Below are positions 49,938 through 59,237 of a stretch of DNA of 64,000 nucleotides, piece after piece. Under the pieces are notes generated by a model that saw only the letters and a program-made list of their open reading frames with translations, did not search any database and was not told the origin of the DNA. The translations under genes and the position numbers were made by a program. The stretch's first letter is position 1. Every line of letters begins with the position of its first letter. This stretch comes from Anaeromusa acidaminophila DSM 3853 (lineage in GTDB: Bacteria > Bacillota > Negativicutes > Anaeromusales > Anaeromusaceae), in assembly GCF_000374545.1 (NCBI RefSeq), contig NZ_KB894601.1:1-64000 (forward strand). Reading direction: 5' to 3'.

Positions 49938-52409
49938 ATGCTTAAAAATGAGTGGAGCCGGTTGACGCCGGGTAAGATTGTTGCCGCATATGTGCTGGCG
50001 AGCTGGCTTTGGATTGCGGTTTCCGATCAGTTTTTGTACGCTCTGCCTTTTCCAGAGCATATGAAAACCTTAGCAGCGACAGCAAAAGGTACGCTCTATA
50101 TCATTGTCATTGCACTGATGCTGTACGTTCTTTTGCGCGGCTATACCCGCGAACTGGAGCGTTCCGGGGCCAAGTTTGCCAAGGTGTTTCAACAAGCGGT
50201 CGATGTGATATTGATTGTTCGTATGCAGGATTTTCAGTTGCTGGAAGCGAGCTCGGCTTTTTTTTCAACTTTCGGTTATTCTCAAAGCGAAATGAGTCGG
50301 CAATCTTTTGATAAAGCTCGCATATGGCAAGATGGGAAGCAATGGCGGCAGCTTGTGCAAGCCTTGACGGACGAAGGTTCTGTGCGGGGGCAATTGGTGT
50401 CTTGGCAAACTAGGAGCGGTGAGCTATATTCTGGACGATGCTATGGCGATACGCTGGAACTGAATGACGAACCTTGCTTGATCTTAGTCTGGCATAATGT
50501 GACGGAACAATTGCAGGCGGAAGCGGCCCTGGTGGCTTCGCGCAACTATCTTGATAAAATCATTCAAGCGATTCCGGATCCTGTATTTGTCAAAAATCGG
50601 GCGCACCAATGGGTTCTTTTTAACGAAGCATTCTGCCGTATGATGAGCAAAGAAGCGGCGGAAATGCAAGGGAAGAGTGACTATGATTATTTTTCGGCGG
50701 AAGAGGCAAAGGTATTTTGGGAGCAGGACGAGCTGGTTTTCAGCAGTGGTAAGGAGAGTGTTAACGAAGAGACCCTTACCACTGCTAATGGCAACCAATG
50801 CACTATTGTAACCAAGAAAAGTCTCTATACGAATGAGCAGGGTGAGCCCTTCATTGTGGGCATTATTCGCGACATAACGCTTTTGAAACAAGTGGAAGAG
50901 AAGCTGCTTCAAGCTAAAAATGACCTGGAATGCAAAGTGGAAGAGCGCACGCAGGAACTGATGGCCATGAATGAAGAGATGATTGCTGTAAATGACGAAT
51001 TGGTGAAAGCCAAGGAAGCGGCGGAAGCGGCCAATTTAGCGAAAAGCTTTTTTGTGGCCAACATGTCGCATGAAATTCGTACGCCGTTAAATGCGGTATT
51101 AGGCTTTGCGCAGTTGCTCCAACGGGATGAAACGCTTTCGCTGAGTCAAAAAGAGCATTTAGAACGCATTCATACGGCTGGAGAGCATTTGTTGCGTTTG
51201 ATTAATGATATTTTGGAGATTTCGAAAGTCGAGGCTGGGCGTACGGAGTTGCAGCTGGCGCCTTGTTCGCTCGATAAACTTTTGCATGAGGTGGAGCAGA
51301 TGTTCCGCCTGCGCTTAGAGGAAAAGGGACTGCGTTTTGTTCTGGAACGGGGCGAAGCCGTGCCGGAGAGAATTGTAACAGATGAAGGAAAGCTGCGGCA
51401 GATTTTACTGAATCTATTGGGTAATGCCGTGAAATTTACCCAAGAAGGATTTGTGGCGTTGCGCGTACAAGCCCAGGAAACCGGTGACGGCTATGTGCGT
51501 CTTGAGTTGGAGGTGGAGGATTCAGGGGCTGGCATGAACCAGGAAGAATTGGAGCAGCTCTTTAAGCCTTTTCAGCAGCTTCACGCCGGCAAGGTTCAAG
51601 GCAGCGGCACAGGGCTGGGGTTAGCCATCAGCCAGGAATATGCGAAACTCATGGGCGGACGAATTGTAGCGCGCAGCCAGCGCGACGCCGGCAGCTTGTT
51701 TACGCTGCAGGTACTTGTACAACAAGCTGGCGACGAGGAAGTCGCGCAGGAAGAGCGGCGGGTTTTGCGCGTTATAAACCAAAGACCGAAGGTGCTGCTG
51801 GTGGACGACGAGAAGGTGAATTGCGAGCTTTTGACACAGCTGTTGCGACCGTTAGGGTTTGAGACGCGGTGTGCGCGGCATGGGCAGGCCGCGCTGGAAC
51901 TATATGAGTCATGGAAGCCGGATTTAATGCTTTTGGATATGAGGATGCCCATCATGGACGGGCATGAGGTTCTTAAGCGTATTCGGTTGAAAGAGGAACA
52001 AATGCCGATTATTGCTGTTACAGCCAGCAGCTTTTATGATGAACGGCGGAAGATATTTGACGAAGGCGCTAATGATTATTTAAGTAAGCCATTTCGAGAA
52101 GGGGAGCTGCTGAATAAAATCAAAGAAGCCCTTAAGTTGGAGTATGAGTACGCTGAAGAAGAACCGCTGCCATCCGAAAAGACTAATTTGGAAAAAATAT
52201 GCCGTGAGGAGATTGCTGTTTTACCGCCAGAGCTTCGTAGCCGGTTGTATCAGGCGGTGGAAAGCGGGGACTACTATTTGACCTTGACTCTCCTAGAGGA
52301 AGTTAAAACAGTTGATAGTGAATTGGCGGAAAAAATGGTCAAAATGGCGCGAGCTTTTTCTTTTGAAACGATGTTGGAATTGCTGCAGCCGAAGGAGGAG
52401 CTTTCGTGA
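49938..52409 (+). CDS. Hybrid sensor histidine kinase (PAS-PAS-HisKA-HATPase-REC)
   Basis: 823 residues from the ATG at 49938, with AGGAGGGG upstream. Two membrane helices (about 15-35 and 47-67), then PAS domains (about 80-200 and 215-345), a coiled coil and HisKA with the phospho-acceptor His378 in [13 protein letters not shown]. The ATPase carries [10 protein letters not shown] and [13 protein letters not shown], and a receiver domain has the phospho-acceptor Asp667 in [15 protein letters not shown]-terminal helical stretch resembles a phosphorelay-linked tail. Its stop overlaps the HD-GYP gene, its likely output partner. Confidence 0.92.
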   Translation: MLKNEWSRLTPGKIVAAYVLASWLWIAVSDQFLYALPFPEHMKTLAATAKGTLYIIVIALMLYVLLRGYTRELERSGAKFAKVFQQAVDVILIVRMQDFQLLEASSAFFSTFGYSQSEMSRQSFDKARIWQDGKQWRQLVQALTDEGSVRGQLVSWQTRSGELYSGRCYGDTLELNDEPCLILVWHNVTEQLQAEAALVASRNYLDKIIQAIPDPVFVKNRAHQWVLFNEAFCRMMSKEAAEMQGKSDYDYFSAEEAKVFWEQDELVFSSGKESVNEETLTTANGNQCTIVTKKSLYTNEQGEPFIVGIIRDITLLKQVEEKLLQAKNDLECKVEERTQELMAMNEEMIAVNDELVKAKEAAEAANLAKSFFVANMSHEIRTPLNAVLGFAQLLQRDETLSLSQKEHLERIHTAGEHLLRLINDILEISKVEAGRTELQLAPCSLDKLLHEVEQMFRLRLEEKGLRFVLERGEAVPERIVTDEGKLRQILLNLLGNAVKFTQEGFVALRVQAQETGDGYVRLELEVEDSGAGMNQEELEQLFKPFQQLHAGKVQGSGTGLGLAISQEYAKLMGGRIVARSQRDAGSLFTLQVLVQQAGDEEVAQEERRVLRVINQRPKVLLVDDEKVNCELLTQLLRPLGFETRCARHGQAALELYESWKPDLMLLDMRMPIMDGHEVLKRIRLKEEQMPIIAVTASSFYDERRKIFDEGANDYLSKPFREGELLNKIKEALKLEYEYAEEEPLPSEKTNLEKICREEIAVLPPELRSRLYQAVESGDYYLTLTLLEEVKTVDSELAEKMVKMARAFSFETMLELLQPKEELS

Positions 52410-53497
52410 AACAAACGATATTTAATCGTCAACCGGTATTGCTTGTTGTAGATGATATGCCGGATAATTTAGAGCTTTTGGCGCGGATGTTTAAAGAAGA
52501 AGGCTATCAAGTGCGTTTGGCTCCTTCGGGGGCGTTGGCTCTAAAGGCCGTGCAGGTGCAGATGCCGGATTTGATTTTACTGGATATTAATATGCCGGAA
52601 ATGAATGGTTTTGAGGTCTGTAAGCGCCTGAAGGAACAGGAACAGTGGCGACAAATCCCCATTATCTTTATTAGCGCCCTGGGCGATGCGAAGGCAAAAC
52701 TGGAGGCTTTCGAAGCGGGCGGCGTAGATTATGTGACGAAGCCGTTCCAGTTTACCGAAGTTGAGGCGCGGGTACGCACGCATTTACAGTTGTATTTCTA
52801 CCAGGAAAACCTGGAACAAATGGTAGCGGCGCAGGTCAAAGAGATTGCCGATACCCAGTTGAGCACCATCTTTGCGCTGGCCAAATTGGCTGAGTCTCGC
52901 GATGACGAAACCGGCGACCATTTGGAGCGGGTGCGTACCTGCTGCCGCTTGCTGGCGGAAGCCTTGCTGCAACTTCCGGAATGCGGGGAAGTAACGGATG
53001 AAAGTTTTGTGAGGACCATGGAGCAGGCCAGTTCGCTTCATGATATCGGCAAGGTAGGCATTCCAGACGGGATTCTCCTTAAGCCTGGTCGTCTGACCAC
53101 GGCGGAGTTTGAAAAAATGAAAGAACACACTTTGATTGGCGCGCATACCTTGGAATCGGTGCGTGAACGGTATCCGCACAATATGTTTTTGACCACGTGT
53201 ATTGAAATAGTGCGCTGGCATCATGAACGTTGGGATGGAGCTGGGTACCCGGACGGCTTGAATGGCGGCGTGATTCCGGTTTCAGCGCGTATTATGGCGG
53301 TAGCTGACGTATATGACGCTCTTCGTTCGCGTCGTTGTTACAAGGCAGCGTTAAGTCACGAAGAAAGCCGGAAGATTTTACAAGAGGGCAGTGGCAGCCA
53401 GTTTGATCCGTTGGTGATCAAAGCTTTTTTGACAGTGGAAGCGGAAATTGTGGCAGCCTATGAGGCCATTCAGGAAAGTAATTCGGATTATGAGTGA
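52406..53497 (+). CDS. Response regulator with HD-GYP domain (cyclic-di-GMP phosphodiesterase)
   Basis: 363 residues from GTG 52406, overlapping the kinase stop by 4 bp. Receiver domain: [17 protein letters not shown], phospho-acceptor in [13 protein letters not shown], and [45 protein letters not shown] and [14 protein letters not shown]. It should break down c-di-GMP when phosphorylated by the upstream hybrid kinase, affecting motility or surface growth. Confidence 0.93.
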   Translation: MKQTIFNRQPVLLVVDDMPDNLELLARMFKEEGYQVRLAPSGALALKAVQVQMPDLILLDINMPEMNGFEVCKRLKEQEQWRQIPIIFISALGDAKAKLEAFEAGGVDYVTKPFQFTEVEARVRTHLQLYFYQENLEQMVAAQVKEIADTQLSTIFALAKLAESRDDETGDHLERVRTCCRLLAEALLQLPECGEVTDESFVRTMEQASSLHDIGKVGIPDGILLKPGRLTTAEFEKMKEHTLIGAHTLESVRERYPHNMFLTTCIEIVRWHHERWDGAGYPDGLNGGVIPVSARIMAVADVYDALRSRRCYKAALSHEESRKILQEGSGSQFDPLVIKAFLTVEAEIVAAYEAIQESNSDYE

Positions 53498-53540
53498 AAG
53501 TTACGGTGCGCGGCAGTTGCTGCGCGCCGTAACTTTTCTT
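53498..53540 (+). terminator. Rho-independent terminator
   Basis: AAAGTTACGGTGCGC (53498-53512) with GCGCGCCGTAACTTT (one G-T wobble, to about 53537), then TCTT. It separates the kinase pair from the phosphoesterase gene. Confidence 0.83.
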
Positions 53541-53554
53541 AAGGAGGGAGAATT

Positions 53555-54535
53555 GTGAAACGTTGGCAGAGTGGGCGAGGACCGCTGGCATTTATTTGCG
53601 CGGCGGTATTGGGATTGTGCTTGTTGTCCTATTGGCTGCCCCAACCCAGAGCTGCGGCTGGTTATAGCCGTATTGTATTGCTTTCGGATGCGCACTTGCC
53701 GATGCGAACCGAAGTGGTACCGGATGTGGCGAAACAGCTGCGGATTGAAGAGGCCAAGAAAAAAGTGCTGCAAGACATCAATGGCTGGGACGATGCAGCG
53801 CAAGTGGCGGTGCTAGGCGATATTACGGCAGAGCGGGGCACAGCAGAAGAATATGCATATGCAGTTCGTTATTTTAGCGCCCTGAAAAAAACGCTTTGGC
53901 CTATTGTGGGTAATCATGACTACATATATGCAGACGTACTTTCGGAAAAGGGAAAACGCGTACGGGCGGATGCAAGAGAGCGCCAGGAAAAATTAGAGCG
54001 CTTTAAGGCGGCTTTTCATTTGCCGGAAGTGTATTACAGTAAACAAGAAGCAGGCTATTTGTTGCTCTTCCTTTCGCCGGACTCCCTGGACGGCAAGTAT
54101 TTGACAGAGATTTCACCGCGGCAGTTGGCCTGGGCGCAGCAGCAGCTTGACGCCAATCCGCAGCTGCCGACCATCGTATTTTTCCATGCGCCCTTAGCGG
54201 GAACGCTAGCGTCCTATAATAAAGATGCCAATACTCCTAATTTTATCGCTCAGCCGGAAGCGGCGGTGGCGGAGCTTATTCAAAGGCATCCGCAAATTTT
54301 TCTTTGGGTATCAGGGCATACCCATACGCCGGCTACCAATGCAAGCTTTGCGTCGCCTGTAAATGTGTACGCTGGTCAGGTGACTACTATTCATAATGCG
54401 GATATGGATCGGGAAACCATCTGGACGAATTCGTTGTATTTATACCCGGACCGGGTGGTGGTCAAGACCTTTGATCATAAAAACGGGGCGTGGCTGACGC
54501 AACTGGAGCGCACGGTATATGCGCCGAAGCTTTGA
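53555..54535 (+). CDS. Membrane-anchored or secreted metallophosphoesterase
   Basis: 326 residues with AAGGAGG upstream. N-terminal hydrophobic segment (LAFICAAVLGLCLLSYWLP). Metal-ligand motifs: LLSDAHLPM, VLGDITAERG, PIVGNHDYIY, VFFHAPLAG and WVSGHTHTPA. It is a calcineurin-like esterase acting outside the membrane. It lacks the fibronectin-like domain of the phosphoesterase at 905-2155. Substrate unknown. Confidence 0.85.
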   Translation: MKRWQSGRGPLAFICAAVLGLCLLSYWLPQPRAAAGYSRIVLLSDAHLPMRTEVVPDVAKQLRIEEAKKKVLQDINGWDDAAQVAVLGDITAERGTAEEYAYAVRYFSALKKTLWPIVGNHDYIYADVLSEKGKRVRADARERQEKLERFKAAFHLPEVYYSKQEAGYLLLFLSPDSLDGKYLTEISPRQLAWAQQQLDANPQLPTIVFFHAPLAGTLASYNKDANTPNFIAQPEAAVAELIQRHPQIFLWVSGHTHTPATNASFASPVNVYAGQVTTIHNADMDRETIWTNSLYLYPDRVVVKTFDHKNGAWLTQLERTVYAPKL

Positions 54536-54666
54536 AGCTTACTAGGCGAGATAGTAGCCGGAATTTTGCCGGAGTGCATCAATATGGATAGGCGAATTGA
54601 CCGAAGTATGGTAAGATACTGGCAGATAGTCTGTGGGACTGCAAAACAAAGCTAGGGGAGAGACAT
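54536..54666. other. Leader region of queF
   Basis: 131 bp. A short AGTC/GACT hairpin (about 54627-54640) and an A-rich stretch AAAACAAAGC precede the ribosome-binding site. This faintly recalls a preQ1 aptamer, but the loop-tail pairing needed for the pseudoknot is absent. Confidence 0.35.
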
Positions 54667-55164
54667 ATGTCGCGAAGCAAGGAAGAGTTGGCTGGAATCA
54701 GCCATTTAGGAAGCCAGAATACAAAGTATCAATACGCTTATGCGCCGGAGGTGCTGGAGGCGTTTGAAAACAAGCATCCAGGCAATGATTACTGGGTGAA
54801 ATTCAATTGTCCGGAGTTTACCAGCCTTTGTCCGATGACAGGACAGCCAGACTTTGCCACTCTTTACATCAGTTATATTCCTGGTGAGAAGATGGTGGAA
54901 AGCAAGTCCTTAAAACTATATTTGCTTAGTTTTCGTAATCATGGAGATTTCCATGAGGATGTAGTGAACATTATCATGAAGGATTTGTTCAAGTTGATGC
55001 AGCCGAAATACATTGAGGTATGGGGAAAATTCCTGCCGCGAGGGGGCATTTCCATTGACCCTTACTGCAACATGGACAATGGCGAAGCAAAGTACGAAAA
55101 GCTCGCTTGGCATCGCATGGAGCAGCATGACCTCTATTGCATGGATAAAGTAGACAACCGTTGA
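54667..55164 (+). CDS. queF: NADPH-dependent preQ0 reductase
   Basis: 165 residues, the single-domain type. The nucleophile Cys and its context are in [25 protein letters not shown], the substrate-binding part in [21 protein letters not shown], and the closing [10 protein letters not shown]. It reduces preQ0 nitrile to the amine preQ1 for queuosine in tRNA. Other queuosine genes are not adjacent. Monocistronic, with terminator following. Confidence 0.95.
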   Translation: MSRSKEELAGISHLGSQNTKYQYAYAPEVLEAFENKHPGNDYWVKFNCPEFTSLCPMTGQPDFATLYISYIPGEKMVESKSLKLYLLSFRNHGDFHEDVVNIIMKDLFKLMQPKYIEVWGKFLPRGGISIDPYCNMDNGEAKYEKLAWHRMEQHDLYCMDKVDNR

Positions 55165-55171
55165 TGCAATT

Positions 55172-55208
55172 CGGACCTTGCCTGTAATTCGGGCAAGGTC
55201 CGTTTTCT
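55172..55208 (+). terminator. Rho-independent terminator
   Basis: CGGACCTTGCC (55172-55182) with GGGCAAGGTCCG (55191-55202), then TTTTCTTT. Confidence 0.9.
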
Positions 55209-55423
55209 TTCAATTTATAAAAAACGTTGCCAGCATGACTGCGCTAACGTGGTGCTGCGCCATAAAACCATAGTCTGTAAAATTGCGGAAAAAAAGAATA
55301 AATACGTCCTTGTTGACAAGATTTGGCTCTTTTCAATTGCTTGTAAACAGCATAAGATTAGAGCTGTTCTTTTTAACGGAAAAGTAATAGTTTTGTCAGT
55401 TGACGCGAAAGGGGTATGGGGTT

Positions 55424-57262
55424 ATGCTGCGCACGTTGCGCTATTTGCTGATTGGCAGGCCGCTGCACAATCGCCAGGCAGCTCATGAACGTCTGCCCAA
55501 ATGGAAGGCTTTAGCCATTTTTTCATCCGACGCGTTGTCTTCTGTTGGATACGGGCCGGAACAGGTTATCTTGACACTGGCAGCGTCAGGACTTTTAGTG
55601 TATGGATATTTTCAGGATATATTGTTGGCGGTGCTGGCTCTTTTGGCAGTAGTGACACTGTCTTATGTCCAAGTGTCGCGGGCCAATGCCGGCGGCGGCG
55701 GTTCCTACGCCGTGGCGAAGGCGAATCTGGGAGAGTATCCGGCGTTAATTGCTGCGTCGGCCTTGTTTGCGGACTATGTGCTGACCGTAGCGGTCAGCGT
55801 GTCCTCCGGTACGGATGCGCTGGTATCGGCGTTTCCCTCTTTCATTCCTTGGAGCGTAACCATTGATGTACTCGTTCTTTTCGGTATCTTGATGCTGGTC
55901 AACCTGCGGGGCGTTCGGGAATCCTCTAACGTTTTTGTTTTGCCTACGTATTTGTTTATTTTTGGCATTTTAGCTTTGATTGTTACAGGCCTTTATAGCG
56001 CTCTGACTGGTACGCAGCCAGTGGTGCCGCCTGAATCCATGGTGAAGCAAGAACTCGACTTGACGGTTATCGTGCTCATTTTGCGGGCCTTTGCCAACGG
56101 CTGCAGTTCCATGACGGGGGTAGAAGCTATTTCCAATGGCGTGCCCATGTTCAAGGCGCCGCAGACGGAGAACGCCATTCGCACGACCTACTGGATGTCC
56201 GGTATGCTGGCGGCTATGCTAGCAGGGCTGTCTTTTTTAATGATCCATTATCATGTGACGCCGATCGAAAACGTCACCATGTTATCTCAGATTGCTGAGG
56301 AGACCTTTGGTCGTGGCTGGTTGTATTATTACATTCAGCTGACAACGATGCTGATCTTGTATTTGGCGGCTAATACGGCCTTTAACGGTCTGCCGCCGTT
56401 GATGTCTCTTCTGGCTCGCGACGGCTACATGCCTCGTTATCTAAGCTCATTGGGAGACCGTCTTAGCTACTCGAACGGCATTATTTTGCTGACCGTTATT
56501 GCCGCTCTTTTGATTGTTCAATTCGAAGGAAATGTAGAGCATCTGATTTCTCTCTACGCCATCGGCGTATTCCTTTCGTTTACTTTGGCCCAGGCTGGTT
56601 TGGTATTGCATTGGCGCAAGGAGCGTTCTAAGGGCTGGCTGCACCGGGCGGCGCTTAACGGTTTTGGGGCGATTGTTACCGGCATTGTAGTGCTGGTAGT
56701 GGCGATCACTAAATTTACCTATGGCGCTTGGGTGGTGCTGGTATTCATCCCCATTATGGTATACTGCTTTAAAAAAGTGAACTCTCACTATGCGGATTTG
56801 GCGGAGCAGCTCCATTTGCCGAAGGAAGAGGCGAAATACCGTCAGCCCCTGGAAGGTCGCAATATCGTCATTGTTACCGTAGCTTCGCCGACGCGGGCGG
56901 TGGCGGAAACCATGCGCTATGCGCGCAAGATTGGCGATGAGGTTATTGCCTTGCACGTGGCGACCGATGAGAGTACCAAGGAGCGGGTGGAGAAAAAATG
57001 GCTGGAATGGGATCCGGGCGTACACCTGGTAACCGTGTATTCCCCATACCGTATGGTGCTGCATCGCATTGTAGCTTACATTAAAATACTTGAGAAGCAA
57101 AAGAATCCCGAAGATTACATTACGGTAGTTATTCCGGAATTTGAGACTCGCAAATGGTGGCATCGGCTGCTGCACAATCAAACAGGCTGGCTGCTGCGAA
57201 CCATGTTGATCTTGGAAAAAGATGTTGTTGTGGCGACTGTGCCGTACCAATTGAAGAAATGA
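55424..57262 (+). CDS. kimA: KimA-family high-affinity potassium importer
   Basis: 612 residues from the ATG at 55424, with AAGGGG upstream. APC-fold with 12 membrane helices: FSSDALSSVGYGPEQVILTLA, AGGGGSYAVAKANLGEYPA, MTGVEAISNGVPMF, AANTAFNGLPPL. A cytosolic C-terminal domain (about 480-612, RNIVIVTVASPTRAVAETMRYARK) is the KimA regulatory part. KimA moves K+ with H+ and in Bacillus is controlled by c-di-AMP. The 190-bp leader was checked for the c-di-AMP riboswitch and none was seen. Confidence 0.85.
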   Translation: MLRTLRYLLIGRPLHNRQAAHERLPKWKALAIFSSDALSSVGYGPEQVILTLAASGLLVYGYFQDILLAVLALLAVVTLSYVQVSRANAGGGGSYAVAKANLGEYPALIAASALFADYVLTVAVSVSSGTDALVSAFPSFIPWSVTIDVLVLFGILMLVNLRGVRESSNVFVLPTYLFIFGILALIVTGLYSALTGTQPVVPPESMVKQELDLTVIVLILRAFANGCSSMTGVEAISNGVPMFKAPQTENAIRTTYWMSGMLAAMLAGLSFLMIHYHVTPIENVTMLSQIAEETFGRGWLYYYIQLTTMLILYLAANTAFNGLPPLMSLLARDGYMPRYLSSLGDRLSYSNGIILLTVIAALLIVQFEGNVEHLISLYAIGVFLSFTLAQAGLVLHWRKERSKGWLHRAALNGFGAIVTGIVVLVVAITKFTYGAWVVLVFIPIMVYCFKKVNSHYADLAEQLHLPKEEAKYRQPLEGRNIVIVTVASPTRAVAETMRYARKIGDEVIALHVATDESTKERVEKKWLEWDPGVHLVTVYSPYRMVLHRIVAYIKILEKQKNPEDYITVVIPEFETRKWWHRLLHNQTGWLLRTMLILEKDVVVATVPYQLKK

Positions 57263-57268
57263 CACCTG

Positions 57269-57297
57269 CCGCCGTCAAGTTGACGGCGGTTTTTCTT
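57269..57297 (+). terminator. Rho-independent terminator
   Basis: CCGCCGTCA (57269-57277) with TGACGGCGG (57281-57289), then TTTTTC. Confidence 0.9.
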
Positions 57298-57383
57298 TCT
57301 TTTCTTATGTGTCGAAAAATGGTAAAGTATACAGTATTGCAGTTTGCAAATGGTTGACTTTACCAGAGAAAAGAAGGATAATT

Positions 57384-57461
57384 GTGAATACTGTGGAAAC
57401 AAAAAGCGCTGCAGGCAATACACAAGGGGGTACAGTTCGCGGTGAAAGGAAAAGAATTTGA
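57384..57461 (+). CDS. Possible leader peptide before the amino-acid permease
   Basis: A 25-residue frame from GTG 57384 with AGAAGGAT upstream, ending at 57459-57461, which is 20 bp inside the permease gene. It is Gly/Thr/Arg rich and not otherwise recognisable. The permease start has its own GGGGG box inside it, so translation of the leader could couple to or mask the permease start. Confidence 0.3.
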   Translation: MNTVETKSAAGNTQGGTVRGERKRI

Positions 57462-58845
57462 AGAGAATTTAGAACGAGGGTTAAAGGAAAGGCATATTCA
57501 GCTAATCGCGTTAGGCGGAGCTATTGGCGTAGGCCTGTTTTTAGGCTCGGCAACGGCGATTAAGACGGCGGGACCGGCGCTTTTACTATCCTATATTATT
57601 GGCGGCATTTTCATTTTATTTATCATGCGTTCTTTAGGAGAACTGGCGGTGGCGTATCCTGTCAGCGGCTCTTTTAGCGCTTATGCCAACAAGTTTATCG
57701 GCCCTTTGGCAGGCTATATTACCGGCTGGACCTATTGGTTTATGTGGGTCGTGACTTGTATGGCGGAGATTACGGCGGTAGGGGTGTATGTGCAATTTTG
57801 GTTTCCCGACGTGCCGCAGTGGATTCCAGCCATGCTGGCTTTGGTAGCGATGACCATTGTTAATGTGGTGGCGGTCTCCGCTTTTGGCGAATTCGAATTT
57901 TGGTTTGCTATGATTAAGATTATTACCATTTTGGTGATGATTGTCGTTGGGGCGATGATGATCTTTTTTGGTCTTGGCAACGACGGGATTCCAACCGGAT
58001 TGACGAATCTGGTCTCTAATGGCGGCTTTATGCCGATGGGCGTTGAAGGGGTCGTCATGTCTTTGGTTATGGTGATGTTCGCCTATTTGGGTATTGAGCT
58101 GGTCGGCGTGGCTGCTGGCGAAGCCAGTAATCCGGAGAAAACCATTCCGGCTGCTATCGACAAGGTGTTTTGGCGTATTCTGGTCTTTTATGTAGGCGCT
58201 TTGGTCGTTATTATGAGCCTTTATCCTTGGAATCAGTTGGGGACCATCGGCAGTCCCTTTGTGTTTACCTTTAAGAAATTAGGTATTGCGGCGGCGGCAG
58301 GCATCATCAATTTTGTTGTGCTCACGGCAGCGCTCTCTTCCTGTAACAGCGGGATTTTTAGCACTGGCCGCATGCTTTACAATTTGGCGCTGCAGGGTAA
58401 GGCGCCGGCCTGCTTTGGCAAGCTGAGCAAAAATCGCGTACCTCTCAACGGCATTTTGGTGTCTTTTTGCTTCTTGTTTATCGGCGTAATTCTAAACTAT
58501 TTGGTTCCGGCGCAGGTATTTGTTTATGTGACTAGCGTAGCCACGTCCGGCGCTCTTTGGGTGTGGGCTATTATTTTGATTGCGCAGATGCGCTTTCGTC
58601 AGAGCTTGACGCCCGAGCAAGTGGCGCAGCTGAAATACCCAGCGCTGTTGTATCCGGTGAGCAACTGGGCTACGTTGGCATTTCTAGTCTTTGTAGTCGT
58701 TGTCATGGCCTTTGACCCGGATACGCGCGTGGCTCTCTATGTAGCGCCAGCTTGGTTTGGTTTGCTTTTGGCCTGCTATTATGCATTTGGTCTGCATAAG
58801 CCAGCGGAAAAGCCTTTGGCCCGCGCGGCGGGCGATAGGAATTAA
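57442..58845 (+). CDS. Amino-acid permease (APC, AAT/GABA-permease type)
   Basis: 467 residues from GTG 57442. LERGLKERHIQLIALGGAIGVGLFLGSA is the typical start of AAT-family permeases (ProY/CycA/GabP type), with 12 helices and the consensus MRSLGELAVAYPVSGSFSAYA. It imports an amino acid with H+; which one is not evident. It stands alone with a terminator after it. Confidence 0.9.
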   Translation: MKGKEFEENLERGLKERHIQLIALGGAIGVGLFLGSATAIKTAGPALLLSYIIGGIFILFIMRSLGELAVAYPVSGSFSAYANKFIGPLAGYITGWTYWFMWVVTCMAEITAVGVYVQFWFPDVPQWIPAMLALVAMTIVNVVAVSAFGEFEFWFAMIKIITILVMIVVGAMMIFFGLGNDGIPTGLTNLVSNGGFMPMGVEGVVMSLVMVMFAYLGIELVGVAAGEASNPEKTIPAAIDKVFWRILVFYVGALVVIMSLYPWNQLGTIGSPFVFTFKKLGIAAAAGIINFVVLTAALSSCNSGIFSTGRMLYNLALQGKAPACFGKLSKNRVPLNGILVSFCFLFIGVILNYLVPAQVFVYVTSVATSGALWVWAIILIAQMRFRQSLTPEQVAQLKYPALLYPVSNWATLAFLVFVVVVMAFDPDTRVALYVAPAWFGLLLACYYAFGLHKPAEKPLARAAGDRN

Positions 58846-58869
58846 GGAACTGAAAAGAAAGCAATAACG

Positions 58870-58908
58870 GGCGGTCGAGAGAAGCGTGGTTTCTCTCGGC
58901 CGCCTTTT
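58870..58908 (+). terminator. Rho-independent terminator
   Basis: GGCGGTCGAGAGAA (58870-58883) with TTCTCTCGGCCGCC (58891-58904; one extra base), then TTTTTA. Confidence 0.87.
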
Positions 58909-59237
58909 TAATGTACCATAAATTATATTTCGCGCTTTTCGCGGTTGGATAATAAAGTTTAGGGACGTTGCTAACGAACCGCGAAATACACGAAAAACGA
59001 GAAAGGGGTTTTAAAGGTTCTGGGGTTTCTGTATAAACGGCGGCATATCACGGCCACCGTAGCCTCGTTCGTTAAAAATCGCACCCCGTGACCCTCATGA
59101 CTCCTCTGGTTCTCCCGAGACTCTTGTTTAAATCCGTTCAAAGACTATGTTCAATTCCTCGGAAAGATTTGACAAAAGGGAATTGTGCCATTGCGTCGAA
59201 AGGCATATTGTAAATGAATCGTATTTTGGAGGCAAAG
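58909..59237. other. Gap upstream of cydD
   Basis: About 330 bp without a gene. TTGACA at 59169-59174 has no matching -10. GAACCGCGAAATACACGAAAA (58977-58997) echoes CGCGCTTTTCGCGGTT upstream (inverted). No cydAB oxidase genes are here. Confidence 0.45.

Noticed and set aside
54580-54660. preQ1 riboswitch before queF
   Set aside because: A small hairpin and an A-rich tail are present, but the loop and tail cannot form the required pseudoknot pairing by eye.
55207-55423. c-di-AMP (ydaO) riboswitch before kimA
   Set aside because: None of the conserved ydaO blocks could be found in the leader.
55249-55488. 79-codon open frame before kimA
   Set aside because: No ribosome-binding site, no recognisable sequence, and it overlaps the kimA start in another frame.
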